Source: Pseudomonas azadiae
GTDB lineage: Bacteria > Pseudomonadota > Gammaproteobacteria > Pseudomonadales > Pseudomonadaceae
Reading direction: 5' to 3'
Length of the DNA: 64,000 nucleotides
NCBI RefSeq assembly: GCF_019145355.1
Contig: NZ_JAHSTY010000001.1
Coordinates: 1,426,001-1,490,000, forward strand
Positions 40,258-48,956 of this stretch are shown piece after piece. The notes beneath the pieces were generated by a model that was not told where the DNA came from, made no database searches, and was given only the letters and a program-made list of their open reading frames with translations. The stretch's first letter is position 1, and the number at the start of each line of letters is the position of its first letter. A program made the translations under genes and the position numbers.

Positions 40258-41949
40258 TTACTTTTTAAGACCAAGCTTCTTCAGTTCTTCATCGCGCAAC
40301 TCACGCCGCAGTATCTTGCCCACGTTGGTGGTCGGCAACGCATCACGGAACTCCACGGACTTGGGCACCTTGTAGGCCGTGACGTTGGCACGCATATGCT
40401 CCATCACCTGCTCTTTGGTCAGGGTGGCGCCCGGCTTGACCACGATGAACAGCTTGATGTGCTCCCCGGACTTTTCATCCGGCACGCCGATCGCGGCGCA
40501 CTGCAGCACGCCAGGCAGGCCTGCCAGTACGTCTTCCAGTTCGTTGGGGTACACGTTGAAGCCCGAGACCAGGATCATGTCTTTCTTGCGGTCGACAATG
40601 CGCATGTAACCGTCGGGCTGGATGATCGCGATGTCGCCGGTCTTCAGCCAGCCTTCGCTGTCGAGCATCTCGTCGGTGGCGTCCTGGCGCTGCCAGTAGC
40701 CTTTCATGACCTGCGGGCCCTTCACGCACAGCTCGCCGGTTTCTCCCAGCGCCAGTTCGGTGCCGTCGTCGGCGATGACTTTACACACGGTGGACGGCAC
40801 CGGAATGCCGATGGTGCCGATCTGGATATGCTGGATCGGGTTCACGGTGGCCACCGGGCTGGTTTCGGTCATGCCGTAGCCTTCGCAGATACCGCAACCG
40901 GTCACGGCTTTCCAGCGCTCGGCCGCCGCCAGTTGCAGGGCCATGCCGCCCGACAGCGTGACTTTGAGCGCGGAGAAGTCCAGCTTGCGGAACGCCTCGT
41001 TATTGCACAGCGCCACGAACAGGGTGTTCAAGCCGACAAAGCCGCTGAACTTCCACTTCGACAGTTCCTTGACCATCGCCGGCAGGTCGCGCGGGTTGCT
41101 GATCAGGATGTTGTGGTTGCCGATCAGCATCATCGCCATGCAGTGAAAGGTGAACGCGTAGATGTGGTACAGCGGCAACGGCGTGATGAGGATCTCGCAC
41201 CCTTCGTTGAGGTTGGACCCCATCAGCGCCTTGCATTGCAGCATGTTGGCGACCAGGTTGCGGTGGGTGAGCATCGCGCCCTTGGCTACGCCGGTGGTGC
41301 CGCCGGTGTATTGCAGCACGGCCACATCGCTGCTGGCCGGGCTGACCTCATTGACCGCCTGGCCATGGCCCTTGGCGAGTACGTCGTTGAACTTGATCGC
41401 CTTGGGCAAGTGGTACGCCGGGACCATTTTCTTCACGTACTTGATGACGCTGTTGATCAGCAGGCGCTTGAGCGGCGGCAACAGGTCGGCGACTTCGGTG
41501 ACGATCACATGCTTGACGGCGGTCTTGGGCACGACCTTTTCCGCCAGGTGCGCCATGTTGGCCAGGCACACCAGGGCCTTGGCGCCGGAGTCGTTGAATT
41601 GATGTTCCATTTCCCGCGCGGTGTACAGCGGGTTGGTATTGACCACGATAAGACCGGCACGAATGGCACCGAACACGGCCACCGGGTATTGCAGGACGTT
41701 GGGCAGTTGCACCGCGATGCGATCGCCCGGCTGCAAGTCGGTGTGCTGTTGCAGGTACGCGGCGAAGGCGCCGGACAATTCGTACAGCTCACCGTAGGTG
41801 AGCGTCTTGCCCAGGTTGCTGAAAGCCGGTTTGTTGGCGAAGCGCTGGCAGGATTGCTTCAATACCGCCTGAATATTCGGATACTCGTCTGGATTGATTT
41901 GTGCAGCAATCCCGGCGGGGTACTTATCCTTCCAAAAGTCTTCGTTCAT
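40258..41949 (-). CDS. fadD1: Long-chain acyl-CoA synthetase FadD1
   Basis: The 563-residue adenylate-forming ligase has the P-loop/AMP motif 'VLQYTGGTTGVAKGAMLTHRNL', 'GYGMTETSPV', 'GWLKTGDIAIIQPDGYMRIVDRKKDMILVSGFNVYPNELE' and catalytic Lys in 'PTTNVGKILRRELRDE'. It activates fatty acids to acyl-CoA at the inner membrane. The tandem order fadD2–fadD1 beside a lipase-like gene and phaJ matches P. aeruginosa PA3299–PA3302. Its native terminator was split by the IS 4–20 bp past the stop. Confidence 0.93.
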   Translation of the reverse strand: MNEDFWKDKYPAGIAAQINPDEYPNIQAVLKQSCQRFANKPAFSNLGKTLTYGELYELSGAFAAYLQQHTDLQPGDRIAVQLPNVLQYPVAVFGAIRAGLIVVNTNPLYTAREMEHQFNDSGAKALVCLANMAHLAEKVVPKTAVKHVIVTEVADLLPPLKRLLINSVIKYVKKMVPAYHLPKAIKFNDVLAKGHGQAVNEVSPASSDVAVLQYTGGTTGVAKGAMLTHRNLVANMLQCKALMGSNLNEGCEILITPLPLYHIYAFTFHCMAMMLIGNHNILISNPRDLPAMVKELSKWKFSGFVGLNTLFVALCNNEAFRKLDFSALKVTLSGGMALQLAAAERWKAVTGCGICEGYGMTETSPVATVNPIQHIQIGTIGIPVPSTVCKVIADDGTELALGETGELCVKGPQVMKGYWQRQDATDEMLDSEGWLKTGDIAIIQPDGYMRIVDRKKDMILVSGFNVYPNELEDVLAGLPGVLQCAAIGVPDEKSGEHIKLFIVVKPGATLTKEQVMEHMRANVTAYKVPKSVEFRDALPTTNVGKILRRELRDEELKKLGLKK

Positions 41950-42237
41950 GGAAAGCCCACTCCTCAGCGACGTCAGCGACGCGAATTCATCATCGCATTT
42001 GATGCGATTATTATTGGTGTATGTTTTTTTTAGGTGAATCCGGCGCTTTCAAGCAGGCCGAGACGTCACAAAGCGCGCCGAGAGTAGCAGCTTTGCCAAG
42101 GGCCGCCTAGAGCCAAACGAGGGCCCTACAGTCATAAACACGACTGTCCTACAATATTTGGTCACGCTTTAAAATCAAGGCGAAATGCCCCAGAAAAGGC
42201 TCTGGAGTAAGTCTTTCAGGGCGACATAGAAACAAAT
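41950..42237 (-). other. fadD1 leader region
   Basis: About 290 bp before fadD1 hold no gene. An AT-rich patch with a T8 run is seen at 41995–42032. No clear PsrA- or FadR-type palindrome was found. The rest, to fadD2, is occupied by a nested REPIN. Confidence 0.3.
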
Positions 42238-42419
42238 GTGGGAGCTGGCTTGCTTGCGAATGCGGTATGTAGTGAGCGGGCTTGCCCCGCGCTGGGTGGC
42301 GAAGCGGCCCCAATAAAAACAACGCCGATCTCCAGGTAGAACTGAGTCGCCTGATTTGGGGCGGCTTCGCCACCCAGCGCGGGGCAAGCCCGCTCACTAC
42401 AGAGCAAGCCCGCTCCCAC
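42238..42419. repeat. Nested repeat: second-type REPIN (42269–42400) inside a first-type REP
   Basis: Outer arms GTGGGAGCTGGCTTGCTTGCGA and GCAAGCCCGCTCCCAC enclose GTAGTGAGCGGGCTTGCCCC…GGGGCAAGCCCGCTCACTAC, whose centre (CCCCAATAAA … TCGCCTGATTTGGGG) resembles the REPINs in the two composite elements. The CATAGGTATC terminal repeats are absent. Confidence 0.88.
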
Positions 42420-42444
42420 AGTTTGATTGCATTTCCATTCAGGG

Positions 42445-44133
42445 TCAGGCGATGTCGCGCAGCTCCCGCCGCAGGATTTTGCCCACCGGCGTCATCGGCA
42501 GCGAATCGCGCAACACAATATGCTTGGGCACCTTGTACCCGGTGAAGTTGGCTTTGCAGTACGCCTTCAACTCTTCAAGGCTGACGCCCTGAGCACGCGC
42601 CACCACAAACAGTTTCACCGCCTCCCCCGTACGTTCATCCGGCACGCCGATCACCGCGCAGTTGGCCACCGCCGGGTGCGCCATCACCACGTCCTCGATT
42701 TCGTTGGGGTATACATTGAAACCCGAGACGATGATCAGGTCTTTCTTGCGATCGACGATGCGCACAAACCCGTCGTCATCGATCACCGCGATGTCACCGG
42801 TCTTCAGCCATCCTTCGGCATCCAGCGCCTCGGCGGTGGCGGCGGGCTGCTGCCAGTAACCCTTCATCACCTGCGGGCCCTTGATGCACAGTTCGCCGCG
42901 CTCACCCAGGGCCAGCTCGACGCCTTGATCATCAATCACTTTCATCGCCGTGGCCGGTACAGGGATGCCAACGGTGCCGAGCCGGGATTTGTTCCCGTAC
43001 GGGTTGGTGCTGGCCACCGGCGAGGTTTCCGTCAGGCCGTAGCCTTCGCCAATCGCGCAGCCGGTCATCTGCTCCCAGCGCTCGGCCGTGGCCTTGATCA
43101 GCGCGGTGCCGCCGGAGTTGGTGAGCTTGAGGTGGGAGAAATCCAAGGTCTTGAAGTCGGGGTGGTCCATCAACGCCACAAACAGCGTGTTAAGCCCCAG
43201 CAGCCCGGTAAAGCGCCACTTTTTCAACTCCTTGATGAACCCGCCGATGTCGCGCGGGTTAGTGATCAGCACGTTGTGGTTGCCGGAGACCATCATGCAC
43301 ATGCAGTTCGCCGTGAACGCATAGATATGGTACAGCGGCAGCGGCGCGATCATCACCTCCTGCCCTTCCTTGATCAGCGGATGGCCGTCTTCATCGGTCT
43401 GGGACATGCACGCGCGCACCTGTTGCATGTTCGCCACCAGATTGCCGTGGGTGAGCATCGCACCCTTGGCCAACCCTGTGGTGCCGCCGGTGTATTGCAG
43501 CACGGCGATGTCGTCGAGGGTCACCGGATGGCGGGTCACGCCCAGGCCCGCGCCCATGCGCAGCGCGCGCTTGAACGACACCGCGCGCGGCAGGTTGTAG
43601 GCCGGGACCATCTTCTTCACCTTGTCGACCAGGGTGTTGACCAGCCAGCCCTTGGCGGCGGACATGAAGTCGCCCATCCTGGCTTCGATCAGGTAGTCGA
43701 TCTCGGTGTCGGTGCAGACTTCCTGTACCCGCGAACCGAACAGGTTTAGATAGACCAGCGCGCGCACGCCGGCGTCCTTGAATTGATGACGCATTTCGCG
43801 CGGGGTATAGAGCGGGTTGGTGTTGACCACGATCAGGCCGGCGCGCAGGGCACCGAACACGGCAATCGGGTAATGCAGGACGTTGGGCATCTGTACCGCG
43901 ATGCGGTCGCCCGGCTTGAGGTCAGTGTGCTGCTGCAGGTACCCGGCGAACGCCGCGCTCTGGCGTTCAAGCTCGGCATAGGTCAGGGTGATTCCCATGT
44001 TGCTGAACGCCGGACGGTCGGCAAAGGCCTTGCAGGAGCGCTCGAAGACTTCGATCACCGACTTGTAGGCCGCCAGATCGATGTCGTTGGGAACGCCCGC
44101 TGCGCGTTTGTCATTCCAGAAACCAGGTTGCAT
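42445..44133 (-). CDS. fadD2: Long-chain acyl-CoA synthetase FadD2
   Basis: The 562-residue paralogue of FadD1 has the same motifs: 'VLQYTGGTTGLAKGAMLTHGNL', 'GYGLTETSPV', 'GWLKTGDIAVIDDDGFVRIVDRKKDLIIVSGFNVYPNEIE' and 'PMTPVGKILRRELRDIA'. It is upstream of fadD1 on the same strand with a ~495-bp gap, too long for simple coupling, so fadD1 probably has its own promoter. ATG 44133 has AGAGGA upstream; a longer frame to 44259 is not conserved-looking. Confidence 0.93.
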   Translation of the reverse strand: MQPGFWNDKRAAGVPNDIDLAAYKSVIEVFERSCKAFADRPAFSNMGITLTYAELERQSAAFAGYLQQHTDLKPGDRIAVQMPNVLHYPIAVFGALRAGLIVVNTNPLYTPREMRHQFKDAGVRALVYLNLFGSRVQEVCTDTEIDYLIEARMGDFMSAAKGWLVNTLVDKVKKMVPAYNLPRAVSFKRALRMGAGLGVTRHPVTLDDIAVLQYTGGTTGLAKGAMLTHGNLVANMQQVRACMSQTDEDGHPLIKEGQEVMIAPLPLYHIYAFTANCMCMMVSGNHNVLITNPRDIGGFIKELKKWRFTGLLGLNTLFVALMDHPDFKTLDFSHLKLTNSGGTALIKATAERWEQMTGCAIGEGYGLTETSPVASTNPYGNKSRLGTVGIPVPATAMKVIDDQGVELALGERGELCIKGPQVMKGYWQQPAATAEALDAEGWLKTGDIAVIDDDGFVRIVDRKKDLIIVSGFNVYPNEIEDVVMAHPAVANCAVIGVPDERTGEAVKLFVVARAQGVSLEELKAYCKANFTGYKVPKHIVLRDSLPMTPVGKILRRELRDIA

Positions 44134-44365
44134 TATTCTTGTCCTCTTACCTGAGTGTGTCCGGCCGCTGCAGCTGTAAACCTCTACAGCTATAAAAAGC
44201 GGAGCTTTGGGGACGTTAGCAGCTATGGCCAAACAGGCAAATACAGGAAAGCGCGTCATTGATTGCGTGAATCTTGCTACAAGGGCCTGCGCTGATCAGG
44301 CGCTTGCCGTGGGATGAGCTATACACTGCAACGACGCCGAGCCGATCTTGAGCAAAGGAACCGCC

Positions 44366-45310
44366 ATGAACCACCGCGCCTTCTGGCTGACCGCGAACGA
44401 CCGCAGCCGCCTGTACGTCAATCAATGGATGCCCGACGGCCCGGCCAAGGCGGTGGTGATGCTGTGCCATGGCATGGCCGAGCACAGCGGGCGCTATGCG
44501 CGCCTTGCCGCAGCCTTATGCGCCGCCGGCTACGGCCTGTATGCGCCGGACCAGCGCGGCCATGGCCGCACTGCCGATGAAGGCACCCTGGGCCTGTACG
44601 CCGAGAAGGATGGCTGGAACAAAGTGGTCGGCGACCTGGCCAGCCTCAACCAGCATATCGGCCAGCAACAGCCGGGGCTGCCGATTATTCTTCTGGGCCA
44701 CAGCATGGGCAGTTATATCGCACAGGCCTACCTGCTGCACCACAGCGCCAGCCTGAATGGGGCGATTCTCAGCGGTTCGAATTTCCAGCCGGTGGCGTTG
44801 TACCGCGCAGCGCGGCTGATTGCGCGGGCCGAACGGCTGCGCCAGGGGTTGCGCGGGCGCAGTGCGCTGATCGAGCTCCTGTCGTTTGGCTCATTCAACA
44901 AGGCGTTCAAACCCAATCGCACCGCGTTTGACTGGCTCAGCCGCGACCCGGTGGAAGTCGACCGGTACATCGACGACCCGCTGTGCGGTTTCCGTTGCAC
45001 CAACCAACTGTGGGTCGACCTGCTCGGCGGCTTGCAGCAAATCAGCAAAGCGTCCAATCTCGCCCAGATCGATCCGGGCCTGCCGATCCTGGTGATGGGC
45101 GGCGAATGTGATCCGGTGAGTGAGGGCAAGCGTCTCACCAGCCTGGCCCATGCACTGCGTGAAGCCGGCTGCCAGCACCTGCAACTGAATATCTACCCGC
45201 AGGCGCGCCATGAAGTGTTCAATGAAACCAACCGCGATCAAGTCACCGCGGACGTGCTGATGTGGCTCGACCAGGCGCTGACCCTGCGCAGGCCGGCCCA
45301 TTGCGAATAA
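44366..45310 (+). CDS. Alpha/beta hydrolase, monoacylglycerol lipase/lysophospholipase type
   Basis: The 314-residue protein has 'VVMLCHGMAEHSGRYARLAAALCAAGYGLYAPDQRGHGRT' and the nucleophile elbow GHSMGS (about 114–119), with Asp in 'LPILVMGGECDPVSEGK' and His in 'QARHEVFNET'. This Hydrolase_4 group cleaves monoacylglycerols or lysophospholipids, which fits the neighbouring fadD genes that would activate the released fatty acid. AAAGGA precedes ATG 44366. It is divergent from fadD2 and 56 bp before phaJ1. Confidence 0.9.
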   Translation: MNHRAFWLTANDRSRLYVNQWMPDGPAKAVVMLCHGMAEHSGRYARLAAALCAAGYGLYAPDQRGHGRTADEGTLGLYAEKDGWNKVVGDLASLNQHIGQQQPGLPIILLGHSMGSYIAQAYLLHHSASLNGAILSGSNFQPVALYRAARLIARAERLRQGLRGRSALIELLSFGSFNKAFKPNRTAFDWLSRDPVEVDRYIDDPLCGFRCTNQLWVDLLGGLQQISKASNLAQIDPGLPILVMGGECDPVSEGKRLTSLAHALREAGCQHLQLNIYPQARHEVFNETNRDQVTADVLMWLDQALTLRRPAHCE

Positions 45311-45366
45311 CATTCCTTTAAAATCAGCTACTTAAATTACCGATTAGCCACAGGATGCACCTTTAG

Positions 45367-45837
45367 ATGACCCAGGTAACCAACACCCCGTACGAAGCCC
45401 TCGAAGTCGGCCAGACCGCCAGCTACAGCAAGACCGTCGAGGAGCGCGACATCCAGCTGTTCGCCGCAATGTCCGGCGACCACAACCCGGTGCACCTGGA
45501 TGCCGAGTACGCCAAGGCGACCATGTTCAAGGAGCGTATTGCTCACGGCATGTTCAGCGGTGCGCTGATCAGCGCGGCGGTAGCGTGCGAGTTGCCTGGG
45601 CCGGGCACGATTTATATCGGCCAGCAGATGAGTTTCCAGAAGCCGGTGAAAATCGGCGACACCCTGACCGTGCGCCTGGAAATCCTTGAGAAGCTGCCGA
45701 AGTTCCGCGTGCGCATTGCCACCCGCGTGTTCAACCAGCGGGATGAGCTGGTGGTGGATGGCGAGGCGGAGATCCTTGCGCCGCGTAAACAGCAGGTGGT
45801 GACGTTGACTCAATTGCCGCCGATCAGCATCGGCTGA
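45367..45837 (+). CDS. phaJ1: (R)-specific enoyl-CoA hydratase, MaoC family
   Basis: The 156-residue hot-dog-fold protein has the hydratase-2 motif 'FAAMSGDHNPVHLDAEYAKATMFKERIAHGMFSGALISAAV', with catalytic Asp (SGD) and His (NPVH). It closely follows P. aeruginosa PA3302 (PhaJ1), down to the 'RVFNQ…VVDGEAEI' and 'LPPISIG' tail. It hydrates enoyl-CoA from beta-oxidation to (R)-3-hydroxyacyl-CoA for PHA synthesis. It probably shares a transcript with the lipase gene. Confidence 0.9.
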   Translation: MTQVTNTPYEALEVGQTASYSKTVEERDIQLFAAMSGDHNPVHLDAEYAKATMFKERIAHGMFSGALISAAVACELPGPGTIYIGQQMSFQKPVKIGDTLTVRLEILEKLPKFRVRIATRVFNQRDELVVDGEAEILAPRKQQVVTLTQLPPISIG

Positions 45838-45867
45838 GCCCGGCCTTCAAAAGTATGCAATACCAAT

Positions 45868-45954
45868 GTGGGAGGGGGCTCGCCCCCGATTGCAGTGTGT
45901 CAGTCATTGAGATGTCGACTGATTCACCGCTATCGGGGGCAAGCCCCCTCCCAC
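45868..45954. repeat. REPIN variant (GGGGGCTCGCCCCCGAT arms)
   Basis: Arms GTGGGAGGGGGCTCGCCCCC and its near-inverse give a third arm type. It lies between phaJ1 and the convergent DUF2383 gene. Confidence 0.93.
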
Positions 45955-45973
45955 AGTTTTTACAGCACAGGGC

Positions 45974-46441
45974 TTACGACTGAGCGCGAGCCTGGTTACG
46001 CAGGGCTTTCACTTGGTCGTGGTTGCGTTGCACGCCATGGTACTGACGCTCGACCAGGTCACGAATGCCCAGCAGGTTGTGCTTGTTGATCTTCTCGATC
46101 GCTTCACGATAAGCCTTCAGTGCGTGGTCTTCACCGCGCTCGGCTTCGTTGAGCACCGCTTCTTCGTCTTTGCCGGTGACCATCGACTTCACGTCGACCC
46201 AGCCACGGTGCAGCGCGCCGGCCATGCTGCCGGAATCTTCCGGATCGCCACCCAAGGCACGCACGGCGGTTTTCAGCTCGGCGGCAGCGGTAGCGCAATC
46301 GGCGGAACGCTTGGCGAACAGCGCCTTGAGTTCAGGGTGCTTAATGTCTTCAGCGCACTCTTTGAAACCTTTCTCGCCATCGATGCTGGTCTCGATCAGG
46401 TCGTTCAGTACGGAGATCGATTCTTTGTTGATGTCAGTCAT
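45974..46441 (-). CDS. PA2169-type four-helix-bundle protein (DUF2383)
   Basis: The 155-residue, all-helical, ferritin-like-shaped protein ('LNDLIETSIDGEKGFKECAEDIKHPELKALFAKRSADCATAAAELKTAVRALGGDPEDSGSMAGALHRGWVDVKSMVTGKDEEAVLNEAERGEDHALKAYREAI') belongs to the PA2169/DUF2383 group. Its conserved Glu and His residues could bind metal, but no activity is known. Members are often stress or stationary-phase induced. Single gene. Confidence 0.88.
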   Translation of the reverse strand: MTDINKESISVLNDLIETSIDGEKGFKECAEDIKHPELKALFAKRSADCATAAAELKTAVRALGGDPEDSGSMAGALHRGWVDVKSMVTGKDEEAVLNEAERGEDHALKAYREAIEKINKHNLLGIRDLVERQYHGVQRNHDQVKALRNQARAQS

Positions 46442-46646
46442 TTTTCAATTCCTTATGGGTTTTGAGGAAGGTTGCCTTAATGATTGCATCGCTCGTGCCA
46501 GCTTTTTCAGAATCATAAAAAGCTTTTATTTCAATGAGTTACGAATAATTGAACCATCTGTATGTGCGTTATTTGCATGATCTGTCATTTGGCCTTCATG
46601 CAGAATGCCTGTATTTTCCAAGACCTCACCTCCATTGCCCGACGCC

Positions 46647-46883
46647 ATGAACCCCGAAAAGCTCGAATTGCTGATCACCCGCCAAATGCCCTTCGGCAAA
46701 TACAAAGGACGGATCATCGCTGACCTGCCCGGTCCCTACCTGAACTGGTTCGCCCGTGAAGGCTTCCCCCACGGTGAATTGGGCGGTCTGCTGGCCTTGA
46801 TGCAGGAAATCGACAGCAACGGCCTGTCTGAATTGCTGGAACCGCTACGCGCCAAACACGGCAAACCCGCCCCGCGTCATTGA
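46647..46883 (+). CDS. DUF3820 family protein
   Basis: The 78-residue protein has the family start 'LLITRQMPFGKYKGRIIADLPGPYLNWFAREGFPHGELGGLLALM'. The 'MPFGKYKG' motif is shared with quorum-sensing-linked and exonuclease-associated DUF3820 proteins; the function is unknown. A longer start at 46605 is possible but ATG 46647 fits the family. It ends 10 bp before the class V aminotransferase gene, so an operon is likely. Confidence 0.85.
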   Translation: MNPEKLELLITRQMPFGKYKGRIIADLPGPYLNWFAREGFPHGELGGLLALMQEIDSNGLSELLEPLRAKHGKPAPRH

Positions 46884-46893
46884 GAGCTGCTCT

Positions 46894-48069
46894 ATGCCAA
46901 GGAATGCAGATAACGAAGCCCACTGGCAGGCCATCGCCCAGCGCTATGACCTGGAACCCGGCCCGATCAACCTGGAAAACGGTTACTTCGGGCGCATGAG
47001 CCGTGCGGTACAGGCCCAGTACCTGGAGCAGGTTGCGTTTATCAACCGCAGTAACGCCGTGCATGTGCGCCAACGCTTCGAACAAGGTGAAAACCTCGAG
47101 ATTCGTCGCCAGTTGGCGGAGTTGATCGCGGTCGACCCGGCGTGCGTGGCCTTCACCCGCAACGCGACCGAAGCCCTGCAATCGCTGATTCGCAACTACA
47201 ACCGCCTGCAACCGGGCGACCAAGTGCTGATCAGCGATCTGGAGTACGACACGGTCAAAGGCGCGATGCGTTGGCTGGCAGGCTATCGCGGCGTGGAGGT
47301 GATCGAACTGTCCCACACGCACCCGGCCAGTTTCGACAGCCTGGTGCAGACCTATCGCGATGCCTTCGCGCAATACCCACGCTTAAAGCTGATGGCGCTC
47401 ACCCACGTGACCCACCGCACGGGGCTGGTGATGCCCATTGCGGCGATTGCCGAGGCCGCGCGCGCGCAGGGCATTGATGTGACCCTCGACGGCGCCCACG
47501 CGCTCGGCCAGATCGAGTTCAACCTGGCCGAGCTGGGCATTCAGTTCGCCGGCTTCAACCTGCACAAATGGATCGGCGCACCGCTGACCCTGGGCTTTCT
47601 GTACATCGCCCCGGAGCGCCTGGGCGATATCGACCCGGACATGGGCGAGTTCCACTACCCCGCCACCGATGTGCGCGCACGCACCTCCTACAGCACGCCG
47701 AACTTTCCGGCGCTGATGACCTTGCCCTGGGTGTTTGAAGAACATCGGGAACTGGGTGGCGCGGCGGCCAAGGGTGCGCGGGTCAATTATCTGCGGGACA
47801 GGTGGGTGAGCCAGGTGCGCGCGTTGCCGGGGATTGAGGTGCTGACGCCGGATGATCCAAGGCTTTATTGCGGGATTACGGCGTTCAAGTTCACAGGGCG
47901 CAATCAGCAGGTGATGGTGGATCGGTTGTTGAATGAGCATGGCTTGTTTACCACGACACGCACGGGGGCGGCATTCGGCACCTGCATCCGGGTCACGCCG
48001 GGGCTGGTGACTTCGGCGGCAGACATTGATGTGCTGGTCGCGGCCATTACCCAGTTAAACACCGCTTAA
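46894..48069 (+). CDS. Class V PLP aminotransferase (isopenicillin-N-epimerase-like)
   Basis: In this 391-residue PLP enzyme, 'AFTRNATEALQSLIRNYNRLQPGDQVLISDLEYDTVKGAMRWLA' forms the cofactor-phosphate region. 'VTLDGAHALGQIEFNLAELGIQFAGFNLHKWIGAPLTLGFLYI' carries the Asp contact and the Schiff-base Lys (HKW). It lacks the cysteine loop of true cysteine desulfurases, so an epimerase or lyase-like role is more likely. No signal peptide is seen. A REPIN follows 5 bp after the stop. Confidence 0.86.
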   Translation: MPRNADNEAHWQAIAQRYDLEPGPINLENGYFGRMSRAVQAQYLEQVAFINRSNAVHVRQRFEQGENLEIRRQLAELIAVDPACVAFTRNATEALQSLIRNYNRLQPGDQVLISDLEYDTVKGAMRWLAGYRGVEVIELSHTHPASFDSLVQTYRDAFAQYPRLKLMALTHVTHRTGLVMPIAAIAEAARAQGIDVTLDGAHALGQIEFNLAELGIQFAGFNLHKWIGAPLTLGFLYIAPERLGDIDPDMGEFHYPATDVRARTSYSTPNFPALMTLPWVFEEHRELGGAAAKGARVNYLRDRWVSQVRALPGIEVLTPDDPRLYCGITAFKFTGRNQQVMVDRLLNEHGLFTTTRTGAAFGTCIRVTPGLVTSAADIDVLVAAITQLNTA

Positions 48070-48073
48070 ACAT

Positions 48074-48160
48074 GTGGGAGCTGGCTTGCCTGCGATAGCG
48101 GTGTATCAGTGAAAGATGTATCAACTGACACACCGCTATCGCAGGCAAGCCAGCTCCCAC
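48074..48160. repeat. REPIN (first type)
   Basis: The standard arms flank a centre with GTGTATCAGT…ACTGACACAC. It lies between the convergent aminotransferase and eda genes. Confidence 0.95.
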
Positions 48161-48197
48161 AGTTGGATGTGTGTTGATTTCAAGGTTTTCACCAGGC

Positions 48198-48230
48198 AAA
48201 AAAAAGCGGTACACCGACCAAGTGCACCGC
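48198..48230 (-). terminator. Terminator of the zwf–pgl–eda operon
   Basis: Stem GCGGTGCAC / GTGTACCGC (minus strand, one mismatch) is followed by T8, 44 bp past the eda stop. Confidence 0.85.
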
Positions 48231-48273
48231 AAAAATGCCGTTAAGCACAGCAACAACGATTCGGTGAATCAGA

Positions 48274-48939
48274 TCAGTCCAGCAGCGCCAGCGCCTCGGC
48301 GGTGACTTCCTGGATACGTGCCCAGTCGCCGTTCTTGATCCATTCGGGGTCGAGCATCCAGCTACCGCCCACGCACATCACGTTTTTCAACGCCATGTAG
48401 CTCTTGATATTGGCCGGGCCAACGCCGCCGGTCGGGCAGAATTTCACTTCGCCGAACGGGCCGCCCAAGGCTTTGATGGCGGCGACGCCGCCGCTGACTT
48501 CAGCCGGGAACAGCTTGAAGCGGCGATAGCCCAGGCCGTAGCCTTCCATGATGCCGGAGGCATTGCTGATGCCCGGCAGCAGCGGAATCGGGCTGTGCAC
48601 CGAGGCTTCCAGCAGGTCGCGGGTGATGCCCGGGGTCACGATGAATTGCGAGCCCGCGACTTCCGCCGCTTCGAGCATGTGACGGTCGAGCACGGTGCCG
48701 GCACCGGTGCACAGTTCAGGACGCTGCTCGCGCAGCACCTGAATGGCCTTGAGGCCGAACTCGGAACGCAGGGTCACTTCCAATGCGGTCAAGCCACCGG
48801 CTGCCAGGGCGTCGGCGAGCGGCAGGATGTCCTGTTCGCGGGCGATGGTGATCACCGGCAGGATCCGCGCCTTGGCGCAGAGGCTGTCGATCAGGGCAAC
48901 TTTATCCGCCATGGACACGGTCGGGTGAGGGCTTTTCAT
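48274..48939 (-). CDS. eda: 2-keto-3-deoxy-6-phosphogluconate (KDPG) aldolase
   Basis: The 221-residue class I aldolase has 'ARILPVITIAREQDILPLADALAAGGLTALEVTLRS' (general-base Glu in 'LEVTLRS'), 'TPGITRDLLEA', the Schiff-base Lys in 'RRFKLFPAEVSGG', and 'CPTGGVGPANI'. It splits KDPG to pyruvate and glyceraldehyde-3-phosphate, the last Entner-Doudoroff step. I prefer ATG 48939, which has AAGGA 9 nt upstream. ATG 48960 overlaps the pgl stop (ATGA) and would add seven residues. It is the last gene of zwf–pgl–eda. Confidence 0.93.
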   Translation of the reverse strand: MKSPHPTVSMADKVALIDSLCAKARILPVITIAREQDILPLADALAAGGLTALEVTLRSEFGLKAIQVLREQRPELCTGAGTVLDRHMLEAAEVAGSQFIVTPGITRDLLEASVHSPIPLLPGISNASGIMEGYGLGYRRFKLFPAEVSGGVAAIKALGGPFGEVKFCPTGGVGPANIKSYMALKNVMCVGGSWMLDPEWIKNGDWARIQEVTAEALALLD

Positions 48940-48956
48940 AGCGGCTGATCCTTGGC

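Noticed and set aside
40138..42033. 631-codon open frame opposite fadD1
   Set aside because: It is antisense to an obvious acyl-CoA synthetase and has no domain or ribosome site.
46442..46646. Possible small RNA in the AT-richer gap between the DUF2383 and DUF3820 genes
   Set aside because: No hairpin-plus-T-run or promoter pair stands out.
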